Assembly (NCBI RefSeq): GCF_900141865.1
Contig: NZ_FQYW01000007.1
Location: 62,001 to 126,000, forward strand
Length of the DNA stretch: 64,000 nucleotides
From: Anaerovibrio lipolyticus DSM 3074
GTDB taxonomy: Bacteria > Bacillota > Negativicutes > Selenomonadales > Selenomonadaceae
Direction: 5' to 3'
Positions 18,588 to 26,506 of this stretch are shown piece after piece. The notes below the pieces were generated by a model. That model made no database searches. It saw only the letters and a list, made by a program, of their open reading frames with translations, and was not told where the DNA came from. How positions within the stretch are numbered: the first letter of the stretch is position 1; each line of letters begins with the position of its first letter. The position numbers and the translations under genes are program-made.

Positions 18588-19233
18588 GTCAGTAGTTATC
18601 AGGGATACAGGTGAAGCTTAGATACAATTTGGTCTCCTATAGTCCTTTTCAGAAAAGGAAATTTAAAAAGATGATACATTATGGTCATCTATTTAAATGT
18701 AATTTCATCCCCTATTCTCCATCGTTCTAGTATTAATAGTGTAGTATAATTTTTCGCAGCCGGGTAAAACCGAGGTTTTTATTGTCATTTTCTGTCTAAT
18801 ATAGAGCTGGCTCACCCTGAAAAGACTGGCTGCAAGGATAAAATCAGTAAAACATGACCGGATTGTATCATATAATATAGAAGAAAAATGATAAAAAAGA
18901 GTATAAATGACCTGATTGTAACAATAGGTTACTGAAATGTATCATTAGTTTTAAATAAAATCACTAAAAAAAAGATACAATTAGGTAATGTATAGCCTAT
19001 ATATGACTGTATTGTATCATGAATTTAGAATACATGACTGATTTGTAACATAAATATAAGTGTAATAAGCTGAAGATTATGATACAATCAAGTCATGTAA
19101 TTAAATTTAAAGATACAATTCAGTCATCTATATGAAATTTTGATACATTTTAGTTCATATATGACCTAATTGTATCATAGATTTTAGAAGTTTTTTATAC
19201 AATAAGGTCATGTATTAATGAAAAATCATGAAA

Positions 19234-19289
19234 CGACACGACACGAAGCTGCACGAAGCCACACAACACGGGACGATACGACACACGAC
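19234..19289. repeat. GC-richer imperfect CGACACGA-type short repeats
   Basis: In the middle of very AT-rich origin DNA there is a 56-base stretch built from repeated ACGACACGA / GCACGAAGCC / ACGATACGACAC units. It is unlike the iterons in sequence and composition, and may bind another origin factor or bound the melting region. Confidence 0.5.
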
Positions 19290-19418
19290 ATAAATGTAAC
19301 ATTTATGAAAAAAATATCAAAAAGTATTATACATTTTACTCATATAATGTTATAATGGTCGCGTAGATTGATACAATTAGGTCGTCTAATAATATTTTTA
19401 AAATAAAGGTATAAAAGG

Positions 19419-20978
19419 ATGGATACAAAACTTAGTAGTCATAAGCGAAGTACAAAACAGATCATAATTCAGGCCAATACCCTGATTGAATCTGCCTCAT
19501 TCTTTTCCAATTTAATGGAGGCCCGCCTTTTTTACATGGCTCTGGCCAGCCTGAGGCCCCAGCTAAAGGCTGGGGAGCCTACAGAAAATAAGGTGGTAAG
19601 TATTCCTTCGGTGGATGTCATCAAAATGTTTGGTGGCAACAACGTGTACTATTCACGTCTGAAGGGCTTTTGTCGTAACCTTCAGGGCATTCAGGTAGAG
19701 CTGCAGGATAATGAGGAAAAAGGCAAGCTGGTATCTGTAGTGCCATTCCCTAAATTTGAATTTGATAAGGCTAAGGGTATGCTCTCCATAGAGCTGCACA
19801 AGGATTTTGCTCCTTATGTATTGGAACTTGCGGATAAGCCATATACCCAGATTGCCGCCAGCTCTATTTTCTCACTGAAATCGACCCATTCCATAAAGCT
19901 GCTGGAGCTTCTTTTGCAGTACCAGGGGTTTGAGAAGTTCAAAACCTCCGGTGTTATTGAGCGCGAATTCTCCCTGAAGGATTTACGCTACTATATGGGT
20001 ATTGAGCCGGATAAGTATCTGAACGTATCAGTATTTATACGCTCTGTCATTAATTATTCCATAAATGATATAAACGATCATACACCATATTTTATTGAAT
20101 ATGAAAAAATAAAGCCAAGCCGTACCATTACTGGCTTCAAGTTTTTCCTCAGAAAGCAGGAGGATGTTCCAAACCTTGAGGATAATCTCACTGTGGCGGA
20201 GGATGATCTTGTAGACGTACTCTTGAAATATGGCATTGGCAAAATCGTGGCAAATCGCCTTATAAAGACCTATGATGCCAAGCGTATTAAGGACAATGTG
20301 CAATACACCCTCACCCAGCATGGGGTGAAGAATATTCCCGCCTATATGCGCAAAGCCATTGAGCAGGATTATGCGGGCAATGCCAAGAAGGCAGCCATGC
20401 AGTTTGACTTGTTTGAGCATAATAAGATGGCGGATGACAACAGCGATAAGGCTTGTGAGGATTTCCTGATTTCCCGTGGCATTGGTGAAATGTCTCGGGA
20501 GGTTATTATGGCCAAAGCCAAGGCCGGGGATATGGACGAGGTTGTGGATAAATTATTGGGCGATATTGATAAGGCCCAGTTTATAGAATGCTATCAAAAG
20601 GGAGATTTTTCTTCCCTTATGGATAATGTTGGGTCTATATATGACCAAAATGTATCAGAATTTTCAGCAGCCCGGGAAACCCTTGAAGCTGAAGCAGTTA
20701 AGGCAACACCAGATGCTGAGGATAATGATACATTTGAGGCAGATGATGCAGCTATTCTTGATGCTGTAGAGGATGTACCTGAGGCTGACATAGCCCCTGT
20801 GGAAGAACACAACAGCTCTGTCAAGGAAGCTCTGAAAAACCAGCTGGTGCTTACTGTGCTGGTTAATGGCCAGAAAATCAGCAAGGAATTTTTACAGCAG
20901 TGTCTTGATGCCAAGCTGAATATTTCCGAGATTCAAAGCATCGTTGGTAAAACATCTATAGCGGATATTCTTGAGTAA
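19419..20978 (+). CDS. Rep_3 superfamily replication initiator
   Basis: A 519-residue protein. Residues about 1-245 form the two winged-helix domains of RepB/Rep_3 initiators: IIQANTLIESASFFSNLMEARLFYMAL at the start, SSIFSLKSTHSIKLLELLLQYQ in the middle, and FSLKDLRYYMGI followed by a region ending GFKFFLRKQ. A long extension (about 250-519) holds a helical segment typical of plasmid initiators (LLKYGIGKIVANRLIKTYDAKRIKDN) and a very acidic stretch near 400-470. Upstream lie about twenty iterons, with the last overlapping the expected promoter. The protein should bind these and open the origin. The extension makes it longer than common Rep_3 proteins of about 300 residues. Confidence 0.9.
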   Translation: MDTKLSSHKRSTKQIIIQANTLIESASFFSNLMEARLFYMALASLRPQLKAGEPTENKVVSIPSVDVIKMFGGNNVYYSRLKGFCRNLQGIQVELQDNEEKGKLVSVVPFPKFEFDKAKGMLSIELHKDFAPYVLELADKPYTQIAASSIFSLKSTHSIKLLELLLQYQGFEKFKTSGVIEREFSLKDLRYYMGIEPDKYLNVSVFIRSVINYSINDINDHTPYFIEYEKIKPSRTITGFKFFLRKQEDVPNLEDNLTVAEDDLVDVLLKYGIGKIVANRLIKTYDAKRIKDNVQYTLTQHGVKNIPAYMRKAIEQDYAGNAKKAAMQFDLFEHNKMADDNSDKACEDFLISRGIGEMSREVIMAKAKAGDMDEVVDKLLGDIDKAQFIECYQKGDFSSLMDNVGSIYDQNVSEFSAARETLEAEAVKATPDAEDNDTFEADDAAILDAVEDVPEADIAPVEEHNSSVKEALKNQLVLTVLVNGQKISKEFLQQCLDAKLNISEIQSIVGKTSIADILE

Positions 20979-21060
20979 TCCACACAGTCCACAGCCTTGC
21001 TGTGAATAACTCTGTATAACCCTTTGATAAATTGTGGATTTCCCAAGAAAGCTGTGGATT
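20976..21060. promoter_or_regulatory. Cluster of DnaA-box-like TCCACA sites after the rep gene
   Basis: Within 85 bases there are TAATCCACA (20976), GTCCACAG (20987), TGTGAATAA (21001-21009, full consensus match), TTGTGGATT (near 21042) and CTGTGGATT (near 21052). DnaA-box clusters often flank plasmid initiator genes. Only one is a full match, so this is suggestive. Confidence 0.4.
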
Positions 21061-21081
21061 AATTTAATATTTTAAAGCAAA

Positions 21082-21111
21082 AAAAGGACGCAAACTCAGT
21101 TGCGTCCTTTT
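21082..21111. terminator. Bidirectional terminator between rep and the M48 gene
   Basis: AAAAGGACGCAA and TTGCGTCCTTTT form a 12-bp perfect stem around a 6-base loop. Confidence 0.92.
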
Positions 21112-21132
21112 CTGTTGCCTGTGTATAAAATT

Positions 21133-22914
21133 TTACTCGTTGGCGTCGTAAATTTCTTCAAGGGTTCTGGCATTTGCCTGAACTTCATTGGAAAGCTCTG
21201 ATGGCACCATTTCCCTATCACCACCGTGGTTCAGATAGAGAGAATAATACTTAACTGCACTGCCCTTATCCCCCAGCATTAAGCTATTGTAGCCAACAAA
21301 ACGATAGTTGCTCTTTTCATCAGGCTTAAGGCTGATGGCTTTTAATGCTGCCTCGTTGGAGGTTGCGTAGTTCTGGGCCTGCATCTGATAATAAGCCATA
21401 TTGCTGTAGAGCCAGTAGGTATCATCAATGGAGTTGTCCTGGCAGATTTTAAGGGCCTTATCAGTGTATTCAATAGCCTTCTGGGTATAATCATCATTCC
21501 AGGTGTTATGCTTTTCCCTGTATTCGGCATTAAGGGCATTCAAGGCACGGGACATATTACCGGTTTGAATATAGCTGTTTGGATCTGCCTTATAGGCCTT
21601 TTCAGCCTCCTTGTAGGCCAAAACATTAAGTCCCAGCTTGGTGTAGCCTTCAAAATGACCTTCATAGGAGGAAGCATTTTCAGCGGACATTACTTCCTTT
21701 TGGCGCTTGGTAATCTTGTCATTACGCTCCTTTTCAGCCTTTCTCAGCTTTGCCTTGGTGCTTCTGTGATCATTATCATGGATATCTAAGGCATAAGCAT
21801 TAGTTAGCATGGTCTGAAGACTGGCAGAAAGAGAAGGATCATTCAGGGCATTTTTCAGATCCTTATAGGCAATGTCACTGAGGAAGTCCGGAGTGCCAAA
21901 GCCCCAAGCCTCAACAGTGGAATAGTCGTGAATACCCTTGCAGATACCACCGGCAATAAGATAAGCATTTTCCCAGTCAGCCAGCTCAGGGGTTTCCACG
22001 GCAGTCATGAAATGCTTGTCATCAATGAAAATATCGGTGCCATTTTTAACCTTTACATGGTTGTAGCCATATTCCTCCATGCGCTGCTGGGCCTGTTCAA
22101 AGCGCTTTTGAGAAGCTGGATGGTTATAGGCTCCCGTAAAAATTTCCTTTATAATGTTGCGATCAGTATTATCACCCTTGGCCATATTCAAGGTCATGGC
22201 AGAGAAGCCACCAGGGTTAAAGCCAGCACTGCAGTGGAGATAGAAGCCATATTCATCTGCATCAGCCTCTGACAGGTTGGTGGTGTTTTTTACGGAAATG
22301 TAATTTCCAATATAAGATCCCAAAGTAGCCTGGAGCACATCTGCTTTCATGGTGAGAAGTGCTGTACCGTATTTATAAAGGACCTGCTTTGGAGCATCCT
22401 TTGCCATGTGCTGATGAAGGCCATGAATCATCTCATGGGACATTACTGCTGCCAGTGCGTCATCACTGTGGAGATCATTCAGAAGTCCACTATTTACTTC
22501 AATAAAATCATTTGGATAGCAGGCTGCATTCCACTCATCATTATTGATAACACGCCATCTGAATGGCAGGCTGTTTGGCTCCATGGCGTAATGGCCGTGG
22601 TCTATAAGCTGGTTCAGAACCCGGGATACCCGCTCGTTATGCTCTACAGAGGTATCAAGACCATATTTTTCAACGGTTTCATTCAGGGTCTTTTGCTGGG
22701 TTTCAGGGCTGTTGCCCCAATTCAGCAAATAGGTCTGTACCTGATCGTATTCCATGGCAGCCTGAGAAACAGTGCCAAAGATGTTGCCGATTAGACCCCA
22801 GTCTGCAGCCTCTGCCACTGAAGGCGCAGAAAGGGGAGCAAATGAAAAGGTACACGCCAGCAGACCAGTGCTTAGAGTGTACATTACCTTTTTCTTCAAA
22901 TCCATTTTTTTCAA
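21133..22914 (-). CDS. Exported M48 family metalloprotease with TPR-like C-terminus
   Basis: About 593 residues from the TTG at 22912-22914, which lies 6 bases after GAGGTG. An ATG directly abutting that site and an ATG three codons further in are alternatives. A signal peptide (LSTGLLACTFSFAPLSAPSVAEA) directs export. The protease core carries the zinc motif HEMIH (His160, Glu161, His164) and the third-ligand motif EADADEYG. The C-terminal half after about residue 390 is helical, with TPR-like units (ALNALNAEYREKHNTW, AIEYTDKALKICQDN, ALKAISLKPDEKSNYRF). M48 proteins of this layout resemble periplasmic BepA/LoiP-type quality-control proteases. It is divergent from the RelA/SpoT-fold gene, with about 260 bases between. 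Confidence 0.88.
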   Translation of the reverse strand: MKKMDLKKKVMYTLSTGLLACTFSFAPLSAPSVAEAADWGLIGNIFGTVSQAAMEYDQVQTYLLNWGNSPETQQKTLNETVEKYGLDTSVEHNERVSRVLNQLIDHGHYAMEPNSLPFRWRVINNDEWNAACYPNDFIEVNSGLLNDLHSDDALAAVMSHEMIHGLHQHMAKDAPKQVLYKYGTALLTMKADVLQATLGSYIGNYISVKNTTNLSEADADEYGFYLHCSAGFNPGGFSAMTLNMAKGDNTDRNIIKEIFTGAYNHPASQKRFEQAQQRMEEYGYNHVKVKNGTDIFIDDKHFMTAVETPELADWENAYLIAGGICKGIHDYSTVEAWGFGTPDFLSDIAYKDLKNALNDPSLSASLQTMLTNAYALDIHDNDHRSTKAKLRKAEKERNDKITKRQKEVMSAENASSYEGHFEGYTKLGLNVLAYKEAEKAYKADPNSYIQTGNMSRALNALNAEYREKHNTWNDDYTQKAIEYTDKALKICQDNSIDDTYWLYSNMAYYQMQAQNYATSNEAALKAISLKPDEKSNYRFVGYNSLMLGDKGSAVKYYSLYLNHGGDREMVPSELSNEVQANARTLEEIYDANE

Positions 22915-23181
22915 TCCCATCACCTCATAATATTTTATATAAAACATCATATCACTATTAAATATGGGATACATTATATTTTAATTAATACTGTATTAAT
23001 TAAAATTTAAACATGGTAATCTTAATTCTTGTAAAAGAAAAAGCTAGGAAATTTTTATTTATTTGGTTATGACTTTCAACTAAAATTCATAATTCACTGC
23101 TATATTATAACCATAGACAATAGCATTAAAGCTGTTGCAATGTATCTCAGCTATTTTAGTACAGAGGGGAAGTGAAGCTGT

Positions 23182-24117
23182 ATGGATACAAATGATGTTA
23201 ATAATTACATGAAAAAGGTGAGAAGATATTTGAAAAATACCAAGCTCAACGATTTATCACGGATGATTGAAATAACCAAGATGGACAACCTTGGCAGAGG
23301 GAAGGCATTTCTCGTTGCCGGTGTGGTTGCATGGTCTGCATTTACATGCAGCTTTGGTAATGTAAATAGTGCTTCGGCGGCTCAGCTGGGCCTTATGAGC
23401 ACAGCAACGGCTCTGACAGACAGTATGCGCCTTGGTGGTATTCCTTATCGTAACAGAAACGGCAAGGTGGTTATTTCCGGTAGTGCATCCCAGGGAGATA
23501 ACATTCTGGAAGGATGTCAGCAGCGGGCTCAGGTGGCGTATAATATGGCGCGGGCCAATGAACCGCGTATTACCATGGATATGCTGGATATTGCCAATAG
23601 ACTGGGTACATCCATGGAGGGGCTGGAGTATTCCGTTAAAACAGCCTCCAGTATCAAGAGCAAAATTGACCGTAAGACCAACAAGGCCCTGGAAGCAGGG
23701 GAAACCCCAAAGCAGGATTTTGAATATGTTTCTGAAACCGGTGATCTCCTCAGATATACTGAAGTGGTGAACCACGATGAAATGGCAGATAAGGTTCGTG
23801 ACACTGTGGCGCTCCTTGAGGAGAAGGGCTACACATTGGATGAAATTGACAATAAATATCTTAACAAGGATGGCCGCTACAAGGCAGTACACTTGAATGC
23901 TACCAGCCCATCCGGGCAGGTTTTTGAAATACAGGTTCATTCACAGGAAACTCTGGCAGCCAGTCGTGCAACCCATAAGATGTATGAGGAATGGAGAAAT
24001 CCGGAGACCTCTACTGAAAGAAAGGCGGAGCTTTATACTTCTATTAAGAGAACCTATGACAGCCTGCCTTTGCCAAAGGGAATAGAGCAGCTCGAAAATT
24101 ATAAGCGTGCTGTTTAA
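23182..24117 (+). CDS. Exported protein with RelA/SpoT-fold (alarmone-synthetase-like) domain, putative toxin
   Basis: A 311-residue protein. After a 40-residue basic leader there is a hydrophobic stretch and signal-cleavage-like end (AFLVAGVVAWSAFTCSFGN then SASAAQ). From about residue 140 the pattern matches RelA/SpoT nucleotidyltransferases: VKTASSIKSKIDRK (substrate-binding Lys/Ser region), GDLLRYTEVV (metal-binding Asp and the adjacent Arg), a helical insert, then YKAVHLNATSPSGQVFEIQVHSQ (the Y-x-x-x-H...E-I-Q-x-H catalytic block) and HKMYEEWRNP. Compact domains of this form occur in phage and polymorphic toxins that pyrophosphorylate nucleotides. Its export outside the cytoplasm is unusual. 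No immunity gene is evident next to it. Family assignment is by motif only. Confidence 0.6.
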   Translation: MDTNDVNNYMKKVRRYLKNTKLNDLSRMIEITKMDNLGRGKAFLVAGVVAWSAFTCSFGNVNSASAAQLGLMSTATALTDSMRLGGIPYRNRNGKVVISGSASQGDNILEGCQQRAQVAYNMARANEPRITMDMLDIANRLGTSMEGLEYSVKTASSIKSKIDRKTNKALEAGETPKQDFEYVSETGDLLRYTEVVNHDEMADKVRDTVALLEEKGYTLDEIDNKYLNKDGRYKAVHLNATSPSGQVFEIQVHSQETLAASRATHKMYEEWRNPETSTERKAELYTSIKRTYDSLPLPKGIEQLENYKRAV

Positions 24118-24167
24118 TAAGACAATCTCATTTTTTGATAAACCCATAAGACCTTCCTAGAGGGAAG

Positions 24168-24201
24168 CACCTGCTGGCTAATCAGCAGGTGTTTTCTTTT
24201 T
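24168..24201 (+). terminator. Intrinsic terminator
   Basis: CACCTGCTG pairs with CAGCAGGTG around a 6-base loop, followed by TTTTCTTTTTT. Confidence 0.9.
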
Positions 24202-24302
24202 TAGAAATTGCGAGTGTTGTAAAAATTATATTCCTTATATTGCGAAATTTTCAGCAGGATTTTTATTATATTTTGCAGAATAAACTAAAATTAAGATTCA
24301 CC

Positions 24303-24340
24303 GGAAAAAGCTAATAGCAGAGGAAAAAGCTAATAGCAGA
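24303..24340 (+). repeat. Perfect 19-bp tandem duplication upstream of the sirtuin gene
   Basis: GGAAAAAGCTAATAGCAGA is present twice head to tail, ending 33 bases before the start codon. It may be a duplicated operator or replication slippage. Confidence 0.7.
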
Positions 24341-24373
24341 CGCAAATATCCAATGAATGTGAGGTGGTTTTGG

Positions 24374-25108
24374 ATGGGTGCTGTAGAGATAAAGAAATTG
24401 AAGGAAATAATAGACAAGAGCCGTTCCATGGTCTTTTTGGGTGGGGCTGGAATTTCCACCGAGTCCGGGATTCCGGATTTCCGTAGCGCCAAGGGCTTAT
24501 ATAACAGAAAGCTAAAGCAAAAATTTACTCCTGAGGAAATGGTTTCCCATACATTTTTGGAGGATCACCCAAAGGAATTTTTCGATTATTATAAGAAAAA
24601 TCTTATTTATCTGGATGCCAAGCCGAATAATGCCCATAAAGCTCTGGCCAAGCTGGAGGAAATGGGGAAGCTGAAGGCCGTGGTTACCCAGAATATAGAT
24701 GGACTGCATCAGATGGCAGGCTCCAAGCGGGTCATTGAGCTCCACGGCTCTGTTCACCGCAATTTCTGCGTAAAATGTCACGCCACTTATGATGCAGAAT
24801 TTGTAGTGAATAGTGAGGGGATTCCTACCTGTTCGAAATGCGGCGGCATGGTAAGGCCTGATGTGGTGCTTTACGAGGAGGCCCTAAATCGCCAGGACCT
24901 TATTGATGCAGAGGAAGCCATTACCAAGGCTGATACCATGATAGTAGGGGGCACCTCCCTTATGGTTTATCCTGCGGCCAGTCTGGTAAGATTTTTTAGG
25001 GGCATGAACCTTATTGTGATAAACAAGACAGCAACCCCGGCTGACGAATGGTGTGATCTGGTTATTCACGATGCTGCAGGAAAGGTTTTAAAAGCCTGTG
25101 TTGAATAA
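24374..25108 (+). CDS. cobB: Sir2 family NAD-dependent protein deacylase
   Basis: A 244-residue protein from the ATG at 24374, 6 bases after GAGGTGG. It shows all class signatures: the NAD loop GAGISTESGIPDFRS (residues about 23-37), TQNIDGLHQMAG, the catalytic His in ELHGSVHRNFC, two zinc-binding Cys pairs (CVKCH and CSKCGG), VRPDVVLYEE, and the C-terminal GTSLMVYPAA. It removes acyl groups from lysines, releasing nicotinamide and O-acyl-ADP-ribose. It is intact and monocistronic, with its own terminator. Nothing suggests a defence-type Sir2 fusion. Confidence 0.93.
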   Translation: MGAVEIKKLKEIIDKSRSMVFLGGAGISTESGIPDFRSAKGLYNRKLKQKFTPEEMVSHTFLEDHPKEFFDYYKKNLIYLDAKPNNAHKALAKLEEMGKLKAVVTQNIDGLHQMAGSKRVIELHGSVHRNFCVKCHATYDAEFVVNSEGIPTCSKCGGMVRPDVVLYEEALNRQDLIDAEEAITKADTMIVGGTSLMVYPAASLVRFFRGMNLIVINKTATPADEWCDLVIHDAAGKVLKACVE

Positions 25109-25131
25109 TATGTAGAATAATGAAGTTTTTT

Positions 25132-25171
25132 AAAGCTGATTTTGATTGTTTGCAGTCAAGGTCAGCTTTTT
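25132..25171 (+). terminator. Intrinsic terminator after cobB
   Basis: AAAGCTGA pairs with TCAGCTTT, with an inner TTGA/TCAA helix, followed by a T-run. From here to 25308 the DNA is A/T-only in long runs and has no gene. Confidence 0.75.
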
Positions 25172-25308
25172 ATTTTGCAGTATTAAAATAGTGGATAATT
25201 AACAATAAAAAAGCAATAAATAAAGTATAAAATAACAAATTAATAACAATAAAATAACATAAAAATAATGTTTAAATAATATCAAGTGTTCATTAGCAGA
25301 AAAGGATA

Positions 25309-25363
25309 TGCGTTAACCTAAATTCTGTATCTGGTTGACAATAAAATGCCACAGTCATACAAT
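25309..25363 (+). promoter_or_regulatory. bioB promoter with overlapping BirA operator
   Basis: The half-sites TGCGTTAACC (25309-25318) and GGTTGACAAT (25333-25342) are separated by 14 bases, closely matching the bipartite biotin operator. The right half-site supplies the -35 box TTGACA (25335-25340); 17 bases later comes TACAAT (25358-25363). Biotin-bound BirA would therefore block RNA polymerase. The same geometry recurs before bioY at 56145. Confidence 0.88.
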
Positions 25364-25409
25364 ATTGACGTTAGTTCAATTAAATGTGGAAAAAAGTGAG
25401 GGGCATATA

Positions 25410-26387
25410 ATGGGTGAGGTTAATTTTCATAACATAGATAGCATTGTAGAAGAAATTATAGGGGGAAAAAGGATAAAAAACGAAGATGATACATCCTTCC
25501 TCTTAAATACACCATTAGAAAAATTACAACAGGGAGCATTGAAGCTCCAGCAGCATTTCTGTGGCAACCACGTAGATCTTTGTACAATAATAAACGCCCG
25601 CAGCGGACGCTGTGGCGAGAATTGCCGTTATTGTGCCCAGGCAGCATGCCATAAAACTGGCGTTGATGAGTACGATTTTTTATCCACTGAGGAAATTCTG
25701 AAAAATGCCAAAGCAAATGAAGCCGTAGGGGTAAACAGAATTGCTTTGGTAACCTCCGGCAGGGCATTAAGCGGTAAGGATTTTGAAAAAGCGCTGTCAA
25801 CCTATAGATTGATGAAGGATAAGCTTACGATTAAACTCTGTGCGTCCCATGGAATAATTTCCAGGGAACAGTTTAAAAAGCTTCGTGAAGCTGGAGTGAC
25901 CCGCTATCACCATAACATAGAAACCAGTGAGCGTTATTTTCCGGAAATTTGTACCTCCCATACCTATGAAGATAGGATAAGGACTATCAAAGCGGCCCAG
26001 GCTGAAGGCTTGGAGGTTTGCTCCGGGGGAATTATTGGTATGGGGGAAGGCTGGCAGGATCGTATAGATATGGCCTTTGCCTTACAGGAGCTAGGGATTC
26101 AGTCCATTCCGATAAATATTTTGGTACCTATTCCGGGAACCGGCATGGAGCATCAAGCCCCTATATCATCAGATAACGCACTAAGGACATTGGCTATTTT
26201 CAGATTCATAAACCCATCAGCGAATATCCGAATGGCTGCGGGGCGAAAGGTGTTGCCGAAAAACGGTGCAACCGCATTTCAGGGGGGAGCATCCGCTTCC
26301 ATCACTGGCAATATGCTGACAACCTCCGGCACTACCATTAAGGAAGATATGGGGCTGCTAAAGAAATTAGGCATGACAAATCATTAA
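25410..26387 (+). CDS. bioB: Biotin synthase
   Basis: A 325-residue radical-SAM enzyme that inserts sulfur into dethiobiotin. The cluster motif CGENCRYC is near residue 67, inside the family block INARSGRCGENCRYCAQ. Later blocks also fit BioB: YHHNIETSERYFPEICTSHTYEDR, CSGGIIGMGE and NILVPIPGTGME. The end (MLTTSGTTIKEDMGLLKKLG) is family-like. The ATG at 25410 is chosen because GAGGGG lies 6 bases upstream; an upstream in-frame ATG would overlap the promoter. It stands alone without bioA/D/F/W in the window and is controlled by the BirA operator. Confidence 0.96.
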   Translation: MGEVNFHNIDSIVEEIIGGKRIKNEDDTSFLLNTPLEKLQQGALKLQQHFCGNHVDLCTIINARSGRCGENCRYCAQAACHKTGVDEYDFLSTEEILKNAKANEAVGVNRIALVTSGRALSGKDFEKALSTYRLMKDKLTIKLCASHGIISREQFKKLREAGVTRYHHNIETSERYFPEICTSHTYEDRIRTIKAAQAEGLEVCSGGIIGMGEGWQDRIDMAFALQELGIQSIPINILVPIPGTGMEHQAPISSDNALRTLAIFRFINPSANIRMAAGRKVLPKNGATAFQGGASASITGNMLTTSGTTIKEDMGLLKKLGMTNH

Positions 26388-26404
26388 AAAGAATATTTTG
26401 ACAT

Positions 26405-26478
26405 ATCCCACGATTATTTCATAACCAAGTGAAAAAAATCCACGCTTGGGTTATAATAAAATAAACGTGGGATTTTTT
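26405..26478 (+). terminator. Long imperfect inverted repeat acting as terminator after bioB
   Basis: ATCCCACG (26405-26412) pairs with CGTGGGAT (26466-26473). Inside, ATAACCAAG pairs with CTTGGGTTAT with one bulge, together with flanking TTATT/AATAA. TTTTTT follows. At about 70 nt it is longer than an ordinary terminator hairpin. Confidence 0.75.
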
Positions 26479-26506
26479 ATTGTAGCCAATCGAGGTGATA
26501 ACCACC

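Larger units (their letters stand above)
18395..19388. repeat. Iteron array of a Rep_3-type origin
   Basis: About twenty copies of an 18-bp motif close to ATGACTGAATTGTATCAT occur in both orientations. Good direct copies are at 18504-18521, 18854-18871, 19003-19020, 19034-19051 and 19161-19178. Good inverted copies (ATGATACAATNNNGTCAT) are at 18671-18688, 19079-19096, 19112-19127 and 19197-19211. Diverged ones fill the gaps, and one at 19368-19387 lies just before the rep gene. Spacing is irregular, so it is not a CRISPR array. Iterons of this size upstream of a Rep_3 initiator are its binding sites and set copy number. The whole 18099-19418 gap has no gene. Confidence 0.88.

Noticed and set aside
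18718-18800. Possible antisense copy-control RNA in the origin
   Set aside because: A TATAAT and a tiny AAAACC-GA-GGTTTT hairpin are present, but no convincing -35 box or extended structure.
18395-19388. Repeats that could be taken for a CRISPR array
   Set aside because: Copies occur in both orientations, at irregular distances and with sequence drift, directly upstream of a Rep_3 initiator. They are iterons.
24374-25108. Sir2 gene as part of an antiphage system
   Set aside because: It has the normal length, zinc site and catalytic His of a stand-alone CobB deacylase and no defence partner gene.
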